A DNA stretch of 64,000 nt from Taeniopygia guttata (GCF_048771995.1 NC_133037.1:1121001-1185000), one strand, 5' to 3'. Positions 22,401 to 32,600 are shown, counted from the first letter of the stretch. The notes: generated by a model from the letters alone, not told the origin. Translations and numbers: made by a program.

Positions 22401-23837
22401 GTGACACAGGAGCTATCCAGGTAGGTTTGGAATGTCTCCATGACTCCTTGGGCAGCTGTTCCACAGCTCTGCCCCACTATGGAAAGAAATTAATTCCAGT
22501 ACCTCAAGGGAGACTACAAGAAATACGGAGAGGAACTGGAGTGACAGGACAAGAGGAAATGGCTTCCACCTTAAGGGGAATAGGTTTATACCGGATATTA
22601 ACAGGAAATTGTTCCCTGGCAGGGTGGGCAGCCCTGGCACAGGTGCCCAGAGCAGCTGGGGCTGCCCCTGGATCCCTGGCAGTGCCCAAGGCCAGGCTGG
22701 ACACTGGGGCTGGAGCAGCCTGGGACAGTGGGAGGTGTCCCTGCCATGGCAGGGTGGCACTGGGTGGGATTTAGGCTCCCCACCCAAACCTCTCCATGAC
22801 TCATACAGAAGTAAAACTTGTATTTTAGCTTATGGCCTTTACCAAGTGCCCCGTGGCTGGGCAGCAGCGGGAGGAGGCTGGGCCCAGCCTGACCCCGGGG
22901 AGGCACACACGGACCGATGCTAACCCGGTTCCCACCCGGACCCCGGCCCACATTCATTAACCGGGTCCCAGCAGCCGTTCCCACCCGGTTCTCAGCCCAC
23001 ATTCATTAACCGGGTCCCCAGCACACATTTATTAATCAGGCTCCCAGCAGCCATTCCCCCGGTCCCCATTCGTTATCCCGTCCCCTCAGCAGCCGTTTCC
23101 CCCGAGTCCCCGGCCCACATTCGTTAATTCATTAATTATTAATGAATTCATTAATCAGGCCCCCAGCAGCCATTCCCACCCCGGTTCCCGGCACACACTC
23201 ATTAACCGGGTCCCTTCTACACATTCGTTAACCGGGTCCCCAGCCCACGTTCGTTAACCCGTCCCCTCAGCAGCCGTTCCCCGCGGTCCCCACCCGTCCC
23301 CTCAGCAGCCGTTCCCCGGCACCCATTCGTTCCCCCGGCCCCCATTCGTTATCCCGTCCCCTCAGCAGCCGCTCCCCCGGCCCCCATTCGTTCCCCCGGA
23401 CCCCCATTCGTTCCCCCGGCCCCTCAGCAGCCGCTCCCCGCTCCCGGCCGCACTCACGGGTCGCGGCGGTCGGGCCCGCGGCCGCGGCAGTGCAGCGGGT
23501 CGAGCTCGTCGCGGGGGAAGGCGTGCTCCATGTAGCTGTCGTAGCCGAACACGAACATGCCCCGGGCCGCGTCCCGCAGCCGCGCCCGCAGCTGCGGCGG
23601 GAAGGCGCCGCTGTAGCGCCGCTCGTACTCATCGCCGCCCGCCGCCGCGCCCCACAGCCGGGCCCCGCGGCCCGCCGCGCCCGCGGGCGGCCCGGGCAGC
23701 GCGGGCGGCCGCGGGCCGGGGCAGGGCAGGCGCGGGTGCAGGCAGAGCCCGCGGGCCAGCGCGGGCAGCAGCACCAGCAGCGCCTGCAGCCCGAGCCGCA
23801 GCAGCAGCAGCCCCAGCACCACCGACCGCCATCGCAT
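13321..23837 (-). CDS. EDEM1: EDEM1, ER degradation-enhancing alpha-mannosidase-like protein 1 (complete, 12 exons)
   Basis: Twelve coding exons with GT/AG boundaries and continuous phase: 23458-23837, 22233-22305, 20696-20799, 19732-19903, 18454-18637, 17785-17959, 17232-17352, 16662-16832, 16005-16078, 15195-15291, 14293-14478, 13321-13410. They encode 608 residues against 657 that I recall for human. About 43 of the missing residues fall in the low-complexity segment after the signal anchor and 6 fall near the C-terminus. Residues 4-31 are a hydrophobic signal or anchor segment. The GH47 mannosidase-like domain runs from about [11 protein letters not shown] to the exon 10/11 region. The conserved acid in VFEATIR is residue 182 and that in DSFYEYLLK is residue 327. 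Sequons are seen at N138, N155, N256, N299 and N575. The family acts in the ER lumen, delivering misfolded glycoproteins to ER-associated degradation and trimming mannose. The ATG at 23837 matches the human start MQWR with a G at -3. No coding defect was seen. Confidence 0.97.
13757..13847 (+). mobile_element. CR1 LINE 3' end (5'-truncated) in EDEM1 intron 11
   Basis: The typical CR1 terminus is readable on the plus strand: gatgatctttaaggtcctt then tcaactcgaaccattctgtg. Only about 90 bp remain. It is antisense to EDEM1. Confidence 0.85.
14293..14478 (-). CDS. EDEM1: EDEM1 coding exon 11
   Basis: Codes residues 518-579, [20 protein letters not shown] through KAANFSSN. The linker after VSVDE diverges from human and is six residues shorter. 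Acceptor ctcctgcag, donor gtaagg. Confidence 0.96.
15195..15291 (-). CDS. EDEM1: EDEM1 coding exon 10
   Basis: Completes K485 and codes [20 protein letters not shown] to CKYLYL (residue 517). Acceptor gttgcag, donor gtacgt. Confidence 0.96.
16005..16078 (-). CDS. EDEM1: EDEM1 coding exon 9
   Basis: Codes residues 461-484 plus two bases of K485: [20 protein letters not shown] then YTKAK. Acceptor tatttag. The donor gtcagt departs from the usual gtragt, but phase requires it. Confidence 0.95.
16662..16832 (-). CDS. EDEM1: EDEM1 coding exon 8
   Basis: Codes residues 404-460, [20 protein letters not shown] to STYLLYQ. It is almost identical to human. Donor gtattt. Confidence 0.97.
17232..17352 (-). 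CDS. EDEM1: EDEM1 coding exon 7
   Basis: Codes residues 363-403, from [19 protein letters not shown] to AFFPGLQ. Acceptor ccctggcag, donor gtaagc. A tandem array begins about 40 bases upstream of the acceptor. Confidence 0.97.
17393..17565 (+). repeat. Minisatellite in EDEM1 intron 6 (about 23-bp unit)
   Basis: About seven imperfect copies of a unit like gagcagggcacagcacactg plus tgt, with internal TG expansions. On the transcribed strand each unit reads as pyrimidine-rich sequence followed by CAG, resembling a weak 3' splice site. Confidence 0.9.
17785..17959 (-). CDS. EDEM1: EDEM1 coding exon 6
   Basis: Codes residues 305-362 plus two bases of G363. It includes [19 protein letters not shown] and the acidic residue of DSFYEYLLK (residue 327). 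The residue just before that Asp is Ser, where human has Leu. Donor gtatgt. Confidence 0.97.
18454..18637 (-). CDS. EDEM1: EDEM1 coding exon 5
   Basis: Codes residues 244-304 plus one base of G305, including [20 protein letters not shown] and the sequon NNT. Acceptor ccacag, donor gtaatg. Confidence 0.97.
19732..19903 (-). CDS. EDEM1: EDEM1 coding exon 4
   Basis: Codes residues 186-243, from [20 protein letters not shown] to [12 protein letters not shown]. It is nearly identical to human (HIIIT here against HRIIT). Acceptor cccacag, donor gtgagt. Confidence 0.97.
20696..20799 (-). CDS. EDEM1: EDEM1 coding exon 3
   Basis: Codes residues 152-185 plus two bases of R186, beginning [19 protein letters not shown]. 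It contains VFEATIR, whose Glu (residue 182) is the conserved acid of the GH47 active site. Donor gtatgt. Confidence 0.97.
22233..22305 (-). CDS. EDEM1: EDEM1 coding exon 2
   Basis: Completes P127 and codes [20 protein letters not shown] to A151. The acceptor is ctctttcag and the donor is gtgagt. The acceptor region overlaps the tail of a CR1 element (see findings). Confidence 0.97.
22312..22490 (-). mobile_element. CR1 LINE 3' end, sense to EDEM1, abutting exon 2
   Basis: Read on the minus strand, it ends ggttggactggatgatctgc, then cagatctcttccagcc, then ttaacaattctgtggttctg, which is the diagnostic CR1 terminus and tail. The internal part (gggcagctgttccacag on the plus strand) also matches CR1. 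The tail lies within 20 bp of the exon 2 acceptor. Confidence 0.88.
22494..22805 (+). mobile_element. CR1 LINE 3' part, antisense to EDEM1
   Basis: The plus strand reads cagtacctcaagggagacta then caagaaatacggagagga, gacaggacaagaggaaatgg, agggtgggcagccctggcac and ccagagcagctggggc, in CR1 order, ending gcactgggtgggatttagg. It meets the previous CR1 head to head with almost no spacer. Confidence 0.88.
22916..23440 (+). repeat. GC-rich degenerate tandem array in EDEM1 intron 1
   Basis: Irregular units built on cccattcgttatcccgtccc then ctcagcagccgttcccc, and on a related form with cattcattaaccgggtcccc. It starts about 20 bp past the exon 1 donor and fills the first half of the intron. Unit length varies, roughly 35-55 bp. 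Confidence 0.8.
23126..23148. repeat. AT-rich near-perfect palindrome in EDEM1 intron 1
   Basis: An 11-bp arm aattcattaat, one central base, then attaatgaatt. It is an AT-rich island inside the GC-rich array. Confidence 0.85.
23458..23837 (-). CDS. EDEM1: EDEM1 coding exon 1
   Basis: Codes residues 1-126 plus two bases of codon 127 and ends at donor gtgagt. It carries the signal anchor, a Pro/Gly/Ala-rich linker shorter than the human one, and the start of the GH47 domain ([15 protein letters not shown]). It is very GC-rich. Confidence 0.97.
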
Positions 23838-24060
23838 GGCCGCCCGCGCATAGCGCAGCGGCGCCGCCCGCGCCGCGCCGCGGCCCCTTTAAGAGCGGAA
23901 GGGAAACACGGGTTGGGAGCGTCGAAAGGCCCGCCCACGCCGCGGTGCTATTGGTGGAGCCGGCGCGGAGGATTGAACGGCAGTCGACCATTGGGCGCGC
24001 GGTGTGTCAGTCAAAGGCACAGCGCGGCGGTGTTAAAGGGGCGGGGCGGCGCGGGGCTGT
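23838..24060 (-). promoter_or_regulatory. EDEM1 promoter and 5' leader (CpG-rich)
   Basis: The sequence right of the ATG is dense in CpG and lacks a TATA box. CCAAT boxes in the direction of transcription lie at 23950-23954 and 23990-23994 (ATTGG on the plus strand), and a GC box (ggggcggggcgg) at 24038-24049. The start site is probably between 23,850 and 23,940. The human gene responds to ER stress through XBP1. I found no exact ERSE here. Confidence 0.7.
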
Positions 24061-25460
24061 CGTGGCACGGCTCGGGGCCGGGCCCTGCCCTGCGGCCACA
24101 GCCACGGCCCAGCGCTCGGGGAACGGTTCGGGAACCGGGAACAGCGGCTGGACTGCGGGGAAAGGGCGCTCAGGGACCGGCACTGCCCAGGAGGGCTGGA
24201 GTGCCCATCCCCGCAGTGGCACGCAGGGCTCTGGGCCGGGGACAGGGTGGGCACGGGGCAGTCCGTGACACGCGTGAGGCGCGGTCCCGCAGCCCCGGGG
24301 AAGCCGAGGCACGCTTCCTCCCGGCCCGGGACCCTGCGGGGGATGATGGACACGGGGATTTGGAGCAGCACGGCACCAGGGGTGACCCGGCACAGCTGCG
24401 GGTCCCCAAACTGCAGAAAGAGAGGAGCTGACAAATGCCAGGGGTGCATGTGAGAGTGAACTCGCTCCGGCGCTCCTGGTAAAAGCAATCCTCATGAAGA
24501 TAAGCAAAAGAACAGAAAGAAACACAGCTGGGCGAGGTAAAGAGGAAACCCAGCTCCGAGCCACCCCAGAGTTCACAGCATGGAGTGGCTGGCGGTGACC
24601 TGGTCGCTTGTCACTGAGCTGAGCTGCATTTCACACTGCTGCTGCATCCTTTTCCCGAAGTGCCTGCTGGTTTGTTACAAGGGAATGGGACAGAACGTGA
24701 AACATGCCTACACGAGAAAAAAAAATAAAGGACTTACTATGCACAAACAACCAGACAATAATGATCTGTCTTCAGCCTGTATTTCAGAGTAGTTCAGAAG
24801 TCAGATCTTTGTTTTCCAATTAATGTAACAGAAACGGTAGAATGAATAAATCCAAACCAAGTAGCACAGCTCAGTGGTCCATCCAGACTTCTGGATACTG
24901 ACTTTGGATAAAATCCTCTAGCCTGGACAATCTTTCAATTCCCTTCCTCAGTCTGCAGAATTCATGGATCTTTTAAATGTTAACCAAACCAAGAAGGGAC
25001 ATCATTATTGACTCTAAAAAGAGGAAGATGCCTTCTTGCTGCAAAGACAAGTATCCACACCCCAAGTTAACACAATTACACAAAAGCACATTAACAGTTT
25101 ACTTACGTTTGATACTCTTGAGAAAATCAAGTTTAGCTTTAAATTTCACACACACAACTTTTTCTTCTCCTACGGATGTGTTTGCTCTGTTTGTTGAATA
25201 ATATAGTTCAGGAACTTCAACCCAATGGGCCTTTTCAGAGAGAAACACAAATGAGAGCAACCAATGCTTCCAGTACCAGAACAAAAATAACCAGGGATGG
25301 GAATTTCACAGCCTGGCCTTTCAAAGTTGTCCCCACTAAGCACAAGATTTACAGTCACTCTCCAGATGATCTGAAGTTATGTGATTAAATTAGGTAGAGA
25401 GGGCTTTTAGATATTTCTAACAATGATAAAAGCAGCTATCCTACTACAGATGAATATGCA
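24061..25460. other. Spacer between EDEM1 promoter and ARL8B 3' region
   Basis: The CpG-rich part fades by about 24,330. The remainder is AT-richer unique sequence. I see no coding exon, RNA gene or transposon. Confidence 0.6.
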
Positions 25461-25482
25461 AAAAAGTGGTTTTCAACAACAC

Positions 25483-25488
25483 TTTATT
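25483..25488 (-). terminator. Candidate distal poly(A) signal of ARL8B
   Basis: Minus strand reads gtgcttcaataaagtgttg, followed by ttgaaaacc. This is a strong AATAAA with GU-rich downstream sequence. Use would lengthen the 3' UTR to about 4.1 kb. A separate non-coding transcript could also end here. Confidence 0.45.
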
Positions 25489-27739
25489 GAAGCACTTCAA
25501 AATTATCACAATGATACATGTTGCCTTTAACAGAATAAAACCTGTCATGTCATAATTAAAAGGCACTAATCCTGGCACAAAGGTCTACTTACCCACCTTC
25601 CACTGGGGGGGAAATAAAATCAAGTATTTCACTTCTCCTTTTAAAGAGTATGTGCAAAGCCCCTCTGAGTGCCATTCTGTGTTTGCCACTGGAGTGACAC
25701 GTAAGAGAAAACCCGTTTCACCAAGCCACACTGGAACAGGCAGCAGCTGCAGCCCTAAAGCAGCAGAGCACTCTCAAGGTCATGGTCTGGTGAGACAAGC
25801 TCTTCTGCACTCATATTTTGGGAACTAAAGCCCTGAAGCTCAGGCACTCACACATTATTCCTCCTTTAACACGACTCAGTGTCCGTGTCAGCTCAGAAAC
25901 ACGGCCAAGCATCCTGCTGTGCAGCCCTTTTTGGGGTCACACTGCAGGGGCAGGGCAGGGGAGCAGTGCTGGGCATGCGGGGGGAGCACAGGTCCTGCAC
26001 AAAGCAAACCAGGACGTGCCACTGCACAGCCACAAACGACAAAGGAAAACCTCAGGGAGTTCAAAGCTTGATAATCCTGCTAAGACATACCTCAGGTTAT
26101 TACAGATCCCTGCACAACACTCCTAGATTCAACAGAGAGACTGTTTAAGGCATTTTCTTTGGCCTTTACTTCTACCAGAAAGTGAAGATTATGCAGTTTG
26201 ATATGTCAGCACCCAAAATCTTTCCAACCTGTGTCCACCGAGATGCAAAGAGAAAACATAAATCATTGAGAAACTGGATTATTGGTTCCACAGATGCTGG
26301 AACAGCTCCACATTCCTGCATCTTTCCTGTTGCCAAGGGGTGGGACAGAGGTGCAGCTGCCCAGCCCTCAGCTGTCCCTGGGTGATGGGAACTCCCCTGC
26401 TCTGTAACTGCACTTCCAGGAACCACCATCCGCACTGAAACTGGGAGGACAGGGACACTCCAAGGGAAACTCTCCTGCAATTCAAGGAAACAATTCCTCC
26501 ACTTCCCTTTTCAAACAAAAGGTACCTGTCAAGTTTCTCAAGGGCAGAAACAGAACAAGTGCAGCCCTGTGCACTGGAATCAAAGAGCCACTTTGAGGGC
26601 TCCTTCCTGCCACAGGAGTGACCAGGGGCAGCTGGCAGAGCAGTACCACAACAGCTGTGAAACCCAGCTGGGGGCATCTTGGGGAGTGCTGCAAATGTAC
26701 CTTTTAGAGCACACACATCATAAGGGGACCCTGTGTCTCTCCCTGCTATTTACACCTAGAAACAGAAACTGGTACTGAAATACCACATCAAGCAAAGAGC
26801 TGTGGGCCAGTTCATACCACAGCTGACTTACTGATGACTGCTACTGCTACCATACCAACCAGGCTGACAAGGCTTGGTGCACCAACACTGTTTTCAGAAT
26901 GGTGTCTAGAGACATTTTACTTTGACTATGAACTGCAGGGAGCTTGTTTTGCATGCAGGAAACTCCCAAAGAAATATGCACAGGATCTTTAACAGGTCAC
27001 TCGCTAGTCCTTCCCACCAGCCAAGTTACACACGAAGGATGCTCAAAGACCTGCACTCAAAACTAACCTGATACAGCTCAGTAAGTCTGAAAGCTCACAT
27101 GGAGACAAGCCTGAAACAAGACATCCAATTTCTTACCATTAACTGGAAGATGCTGACAGGCAGTCCTATTAATTAATCAGCGTCCTAAGAGAAATTGATA
27201 CAAGAACCTTTGGGATGAACAGTCAGTGAAACTTCAGATTAAAATCACAGCCAAGATTTTGTTCAAGACCTCAGTCAACAAAAGCCTCACTTGGCACTGA
27301 GATAAGAATCCTTCTGCTTTAATTGCCAGTGAATGATCAGGCACTGCAAGATCTGACACTTGTACTAGTAAAACAAAGATTTTACTCTAGGCTTGACACG
27401 AGAACCAAGATTGCAGACAGCATTTCTCTCCTGAAAACAGAGCTCCAGAAGGCTGCCCCTCCTTCAGACCCTGCAGCTGACCAGTGTTTTCCACACACGT
27501 AAAAAAGCCCTGCAACCTGCTCAGACTATCTGAGCTTGCTCAGGTGAGGTGAGCAAGCCCCAGGCCTCAAAGGTAATTTTGTGAGCACGTCACTGGAATA
27601 GTTGAACCACAGAAAATAAATCAGCTCAGGTATTTACCAATCCTTCTTCCCCCACTGTAATCTTTGGCAGGGGAGACAGACATCCCATTGTGTTTTTCCA
27701 TGATTTCAGCCACATCAACTCAGGCAGTTAAGTGTCAAT
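25489..27739 (-). other. Possible distal ARL8B 3' UTR
   Basis: Non-coding unique sequence between two well-formed minus-strand poly(A) signals. I see no exon, transposon or RNA gene. It would be 3' UTR only if the distal signal is used. Confidence 0.4.
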
Positions 27740-29620
27740 ACAACCCTCAAAACATAAGTTTATTGAATAAAGCTGAAGAGCAGTAAACCAACATATGCAT
27801 CCACCTAAATAAAAAAAAATCACGTATTTACAAAGTTCAGTAATTGTATAAGTTGTTCACATGCAGAGAGTAATGCACAGGTTAACAATTGGTAGTGTTT
27901 GGATGCCATAAACGCAGAAAGCAGTGAAGTAAATAAACACCAAACACATCAAGTTTAGCTATAGGCCAGTTAACTAAACAGTGACCTGGTCCCCCACGAA
28001 GATTCACACATTCTAGTTTAGTTTCCTTATTATAGGCACAAGCAAATTTGCTAAATAAAAGTAACTGTAGCAGTTCTGGTGAACTCGGGACTACAGTAGC
28101 AGGTTAATACACCCTCTCCTCTACAGCACCAGAGTATGGATTAATTGAAACCATGCTTGAGAGAACTGAAAGGGGACAAAAAGTCAACGTGTAACCTCAG
28201 ACTGAAGGCAGGCAGCGTGTAGTGTCTGTGCAGCAGTGCCAGAGCTGGGACACACAGTAAGGCCATGGCAGTCTGCATGAACACTGGCTCTCAGAACAGA
28301 GGGGGACAAAGCTGCTCCCAGCCCGGGGCTCCCAGGGATGCAAACCACCTGGAGCTGAGGAATCACACACAGTGTGAGGCAACACAAGCAGCTGCACCAT
28401 GATCTGCACACACGAGTAGCTACAGACACTGCTGGATGAACAAACCAGTCTTAACAAGGCTGTCCCTTTAAATATGCTGAAGTCACTGAGAAAGTAAAGC
28501 TACAGAAACGTTACAGTCTGGAGTTTATACACACTTCCCTAAGCTGCAGGAGCTAGTCAAGAGACAGGATCAATTCATTGGCTCTCTTGTGCTTTGACAC
28601 AGCAAAACATTTCCTTGCATCTGACAGGCTTTGCACATGGTTACATCGAGAAAGCAGGAGGGTCTAGAGTTGTCACAATAGCCCAGGTATTCCATAGCAC
28701 CAGGTGAAACTGTGCCCAGCCATTCCAGGAGCAGGAGAGACACTGACAATTACACACGGATTGTGCTAAAGGTCAACAACTGCCTTGATACAAGAGCATC
28801 AGTAATTTGGGTGTCATGCAGCTGCTCAGAATGCATGTTCTCGTTTCAGAGAGAGACCATGAGTGTCTGGAGATAGAAAAATGTATTTGAACACAGCCTG
28901 ATGTTCCTAGCGATTTGTTTTCATGCTGGAATACTCCAATTTTTGGAAGTTTGACAGAACGGTCCATTCCCATCCCCCACATAAATGTTGAACAGAAGCA
29001 ACAGAATGATTTTAAACAGATGACTTTCCTAATTCATCACGAGAGTTTTCTTTTTCAAGTGACAGGATCTCAGCTGTAGATTAGTGATGCTGATCTATGC
29101 CTTGTGCTCCCCTCTGCAAACAGTTTCCATTTCTCTGCTTACATACACACATCACATGCATTTGTGAGATCAATCAGTATCCCACAACTCACGCTTAAAT
29201 GTTTTCTAACTACTGTATGTGGCATCTTACAGAATCTTAATGCTGTCAAGCATCAGCATCTTCAAGCCACTAAACACTAGAAATAAAACACTTGCTGAAA
29301 ATCATATAAAAACCTGGCCCTGAAAAACCAGAACAGAGTGTACCATCGTAGTTAACATGGTAGAGATATTGTCTTTAAAAAGCCCCCCCCACAACCCTCC
29401 CACCACAGATGGTTGTAAAATAAATATTTGTGCTGACTTTATCATGACAACTCTAGTTGTTTTGTGACAGAATAGGAATACAAGTCTTCAGCAGTGCACA
29501 TGAGAAATGAACCGTGAAAAGGCAGATTCTTGATACAGGATTTTTGGGTAGTATCTCATTATGGAGGGAAGTGGACAATTGAGATTATGGCCAACTGGTA
29601 CTGGAGATTCCAGGAAGACT
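27740..29620 (-). other. ARL8B: ARL8B 3' untranslated region (proximal end)
   Basis: AT-rich sequence continuous with the last exon, without coding potential, ending at an AATAAA with GU-rich sequence behind it. A length of about 1.9 kb fits the human 3' UTR as I remember it. It may continue to about 25,465. Confidence 0.7.
27759..27764 (-). terminator. Candidate proximal poly(A) signal of ARL8B
   Basis: Minus strand reads attcaataaacttatg, followed by ttttgagggttgtattg, a U/GU-rich element. Confidence 0.6.
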
Positions 29621-29670
29621 TCAGCTTCTTCTAGATTTTGAATGCTGAATAAGCCACTGAAGCGTGATAT
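29621..29670 (-). CDS. ARL8B: ARL8B coding exon 7 and stop
   Basis: Completes D171 and codes [15 protein letters not shown], then TGA at 29621-29623. Acceptor ccctgtag. Confidence 0.97.
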
Positions 29671-32600
29671 CTACAGGGAGAGAGAAGAGAAGTTCCACGT
29701 TCAGGTGTCTGTATTGGTGTAAGTGGCAAGGCTCTGGTATTCCAGTGTCCCAAAGACAGGGCACGAATATCCGAGCCCTTCTCTAGAGGATAGCTCAGGG
29801 CAGATGAACACAATGGTTCTTTAGGATGTTTGCTGTCCATGCTTTGATCCTGTAACTGTTAAGCATCCTTTAGGTAACAGTGACATGCACTGCCCCACAC
29901 GTCCTGGCTCCTCAGCTCTGTCCCTCTCCAGGAAAAAGATATTCCTTCATGGAACACTTCACTGTGGCTCCAATCATCAGTTTTAGACCAGCACTGCTCT
30001 GCTCAGCCTGTGGTACAAGGCACCCTGCTCCTCCCTGCCTGGAGGCTCTCCTAAGGAAGGGAGAGGCCCTGGCTCCCCTCCAGCAGCTCCTTCCCCAGAG
30101 CCGCAGTGATGCTCAGCTGTGCTGGGAGCCTTGTGTGGGTCTCCACAGAAGGGAGTCTCTGCTTCCTTCCAACATACCTGAACCTTTAACTGATGCTAAG
30201 GTGACAGGGGCTTCTTGGAAGCCACAACTGCTCCACAGATTATTCAGTTTTTCTAGAAAGAAGCTTTTTTTTTCCCCCTCTAAAGCCATCCTGGTATCCT
30301 TCAGAGCTTCTCCTGGGAGCATCACCCTGAAGTTTCCTCCTCAGCAAACTCCCATTACCCTGGCAAAGCACCAGTGTCAATCTCATGGAAGACATCAGGA
30401 AAAGGGTGGAAAGTGTTAAATTCTGTTTTCACTCAGCTGAGAAGACTCAGTTTACTCACAAAGCTTGTGGCAAATACCAGAGATCACAGGACATGGTTTC
30501 TGCTTTGAACTCCACAAGTTCTGAAGCATTTGATGTCTGGGCCTGGAAAAGGCACTGTTTGGCTGTAGGGAATGGGGACTGGCAGATGCCACAACACAAA
30601 CTGCTCTGATAACACAGCAAGGAAGGTGATTATTTCAAAGGAAATAATCTTGGGGGAAAACCTGCTGCGAGTACTTGGCATCCTATGTGAGGCAGAGGTG
30701 AGAGCACATGACAGAAGTATAAAATCAGTCAGGCCATGCTAATAAACTAGTCAGCTCTTTCCTGCAAACTGACTGAAAAAAGGAGCAGATTTCACAGGGA
30801 CTGGCATTTTTTGGTAACTACAACCCCTAAAACTTTAACACCACTCAGGCTTCCTCACTGCCATCAGGAGTTAAGCTGAATTTAACCCATACACTCACAC
30901 ATTAGTCTTTGATTTGTTCCTGGTTTTCTGAAGACAGGAAGTCTGTGTTTAAGAAGTTACAATCCCCCCAATCCATCCTCTGACAGCACTTCACAATTCT
31001 CTGTGTTTTGGGTTAATAGTTACCTATATTATCTTTCTCTTTGCAAGAAATGGAGTAGCAGCAGATTTCTCTGTCCTGAATAGCAGCAAGGTTCCTAGGA
31101 AAGACAGAACATTATACGAAATGTCACACATTTCACTGACACAAGGGCTCTTACTGACAATCTGAGCTGTTCCTCTTCCCCTTCCCCACACAACCAGCTC
31201 TGTACAATATTCAGTTACCTGCTGCTGGGTTCTCCACTCATAAATGCAAGCTTCCTGATCTAATAACAACCCTATGTACATAAATTCATTGAGTAAGAGA
31301 AATGTTTCTTAGCAAGGGTTAGACTTACATCTTTTCAATTAGCTGTTTCTCATCCAAAGCATTAGGAAGGTCTCTCTTATTTCCAAGTACTAGAACCTGA
31401 AATCCGGAGAAGGAAATGGTTGTGGCTTTGCTTAAAAAAGCTCCAAAGCAAACAGACAAAAACCCCAACCAAACCAGAAAACCAACAAACTTCAAGGGGG
31501 CCTCATGAGCAGTGTGCATCTGCCTATTAAATCTAACGGAATGAGATATTCACTTAAACCAGATCAAGAAAGAAGACTGACCTAGTCACAGGGAAAGAGA
31601 GGGTACAAATTAACTGTTCTGTGCAAAGAGCAAGCAAGAGAATATGTCAGCTGATAAATCTTAGGACATCTGCAACACACTCATCTGAGATTCCCCAAAC
31701 TTACTCTACACTCCTGTACTACACTGTGGTTAACCTTTAGTCAATAGCTCAAACTTACTTTGTGGAATCCTCTAAACCACTGTTTCAATTGTATTTATTA
31801 TGTTTTAGGAGCACGAAGTGAAATAAGACCACTGAATGTCAAAAACTGGTTTAAGGCACTGGGGGCAGGTATTGTCCAGGTATTGGATTATACCAGTAAG
31901 GTTGGGCCTTATACTTCAGAGTTCAAGGCAGACTTCAGAGTTCAGCTCAAGTGATGCACAAAGACATTTAATGGTGTTTAAGGTGATGTTACTTACAGGG
32001 ATTCCTTGTAACTGGGGCTTATCTAGAAGATTGTGCAGCTCATTCCGAGAGGCTTCTATTTTGTCACGATCTGCAGCATCTACCATGTAGCTTGAAAGAG
32101 AATTTCAGGTTAGGTCAGTGACACTGAGCTCCTGCACAAACATCATTCTTTCCTTTACACTGCCAGGTTTGAGCACACTCAACGAGGCTTTCAACAAAGC
32201 TAGGACTTCTGAGCAAAGAATTTAGTTCTTAAAAAAAAAAACATTCTCTAAGAGCAGAGCAGAAGGAAGATGCTTTGGGTTAGCACTGCCACCCAGCTCA
32301 GACAGGGAGGAGTTAGTACTCCAGATCAGACACTGATAAAACCCATCCTGAGCCCTGAAGTTGAGGGTGAACAAGGTCAGCGTGGCTGCAGTGCAGGTTC
32401 AGAATCACAAGGAGAACTAGAGAGTCAGGCATGCAGGGCTAGGAAGGCTCTCAGAGAACAGCAGCCCATGTGAAGGAAGCAGAGCTGAAGGAAGGACACT
32501 TACACAATAGCATTAACTCCTCTGCAATATCGCTCCCACATGCTTCGGAATCGGGGCTGCCCTCCTATATCCCAAATCTTGAGGCAAGGGGAGAAAGACA

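Noticed and set aside
23838-24060. Search for an ER-stress element (CCAAT-N9-CCACG) in the EDEM1 promoter.
   Set aside because: Two CCAAT boxes are present but neither has CCACG at the right spacing. The nearest CCACG (23935-23939) is on the opposite strand at the wrong distance.
23490-24431. A 313-codon plus-strand frame antisense to EDEM1 exon 1.
   Set aside because: The composition is Arg/Ala/Pro/Gly-rich, as expected from the complement of a GC-rich exon. No recognisable domain.
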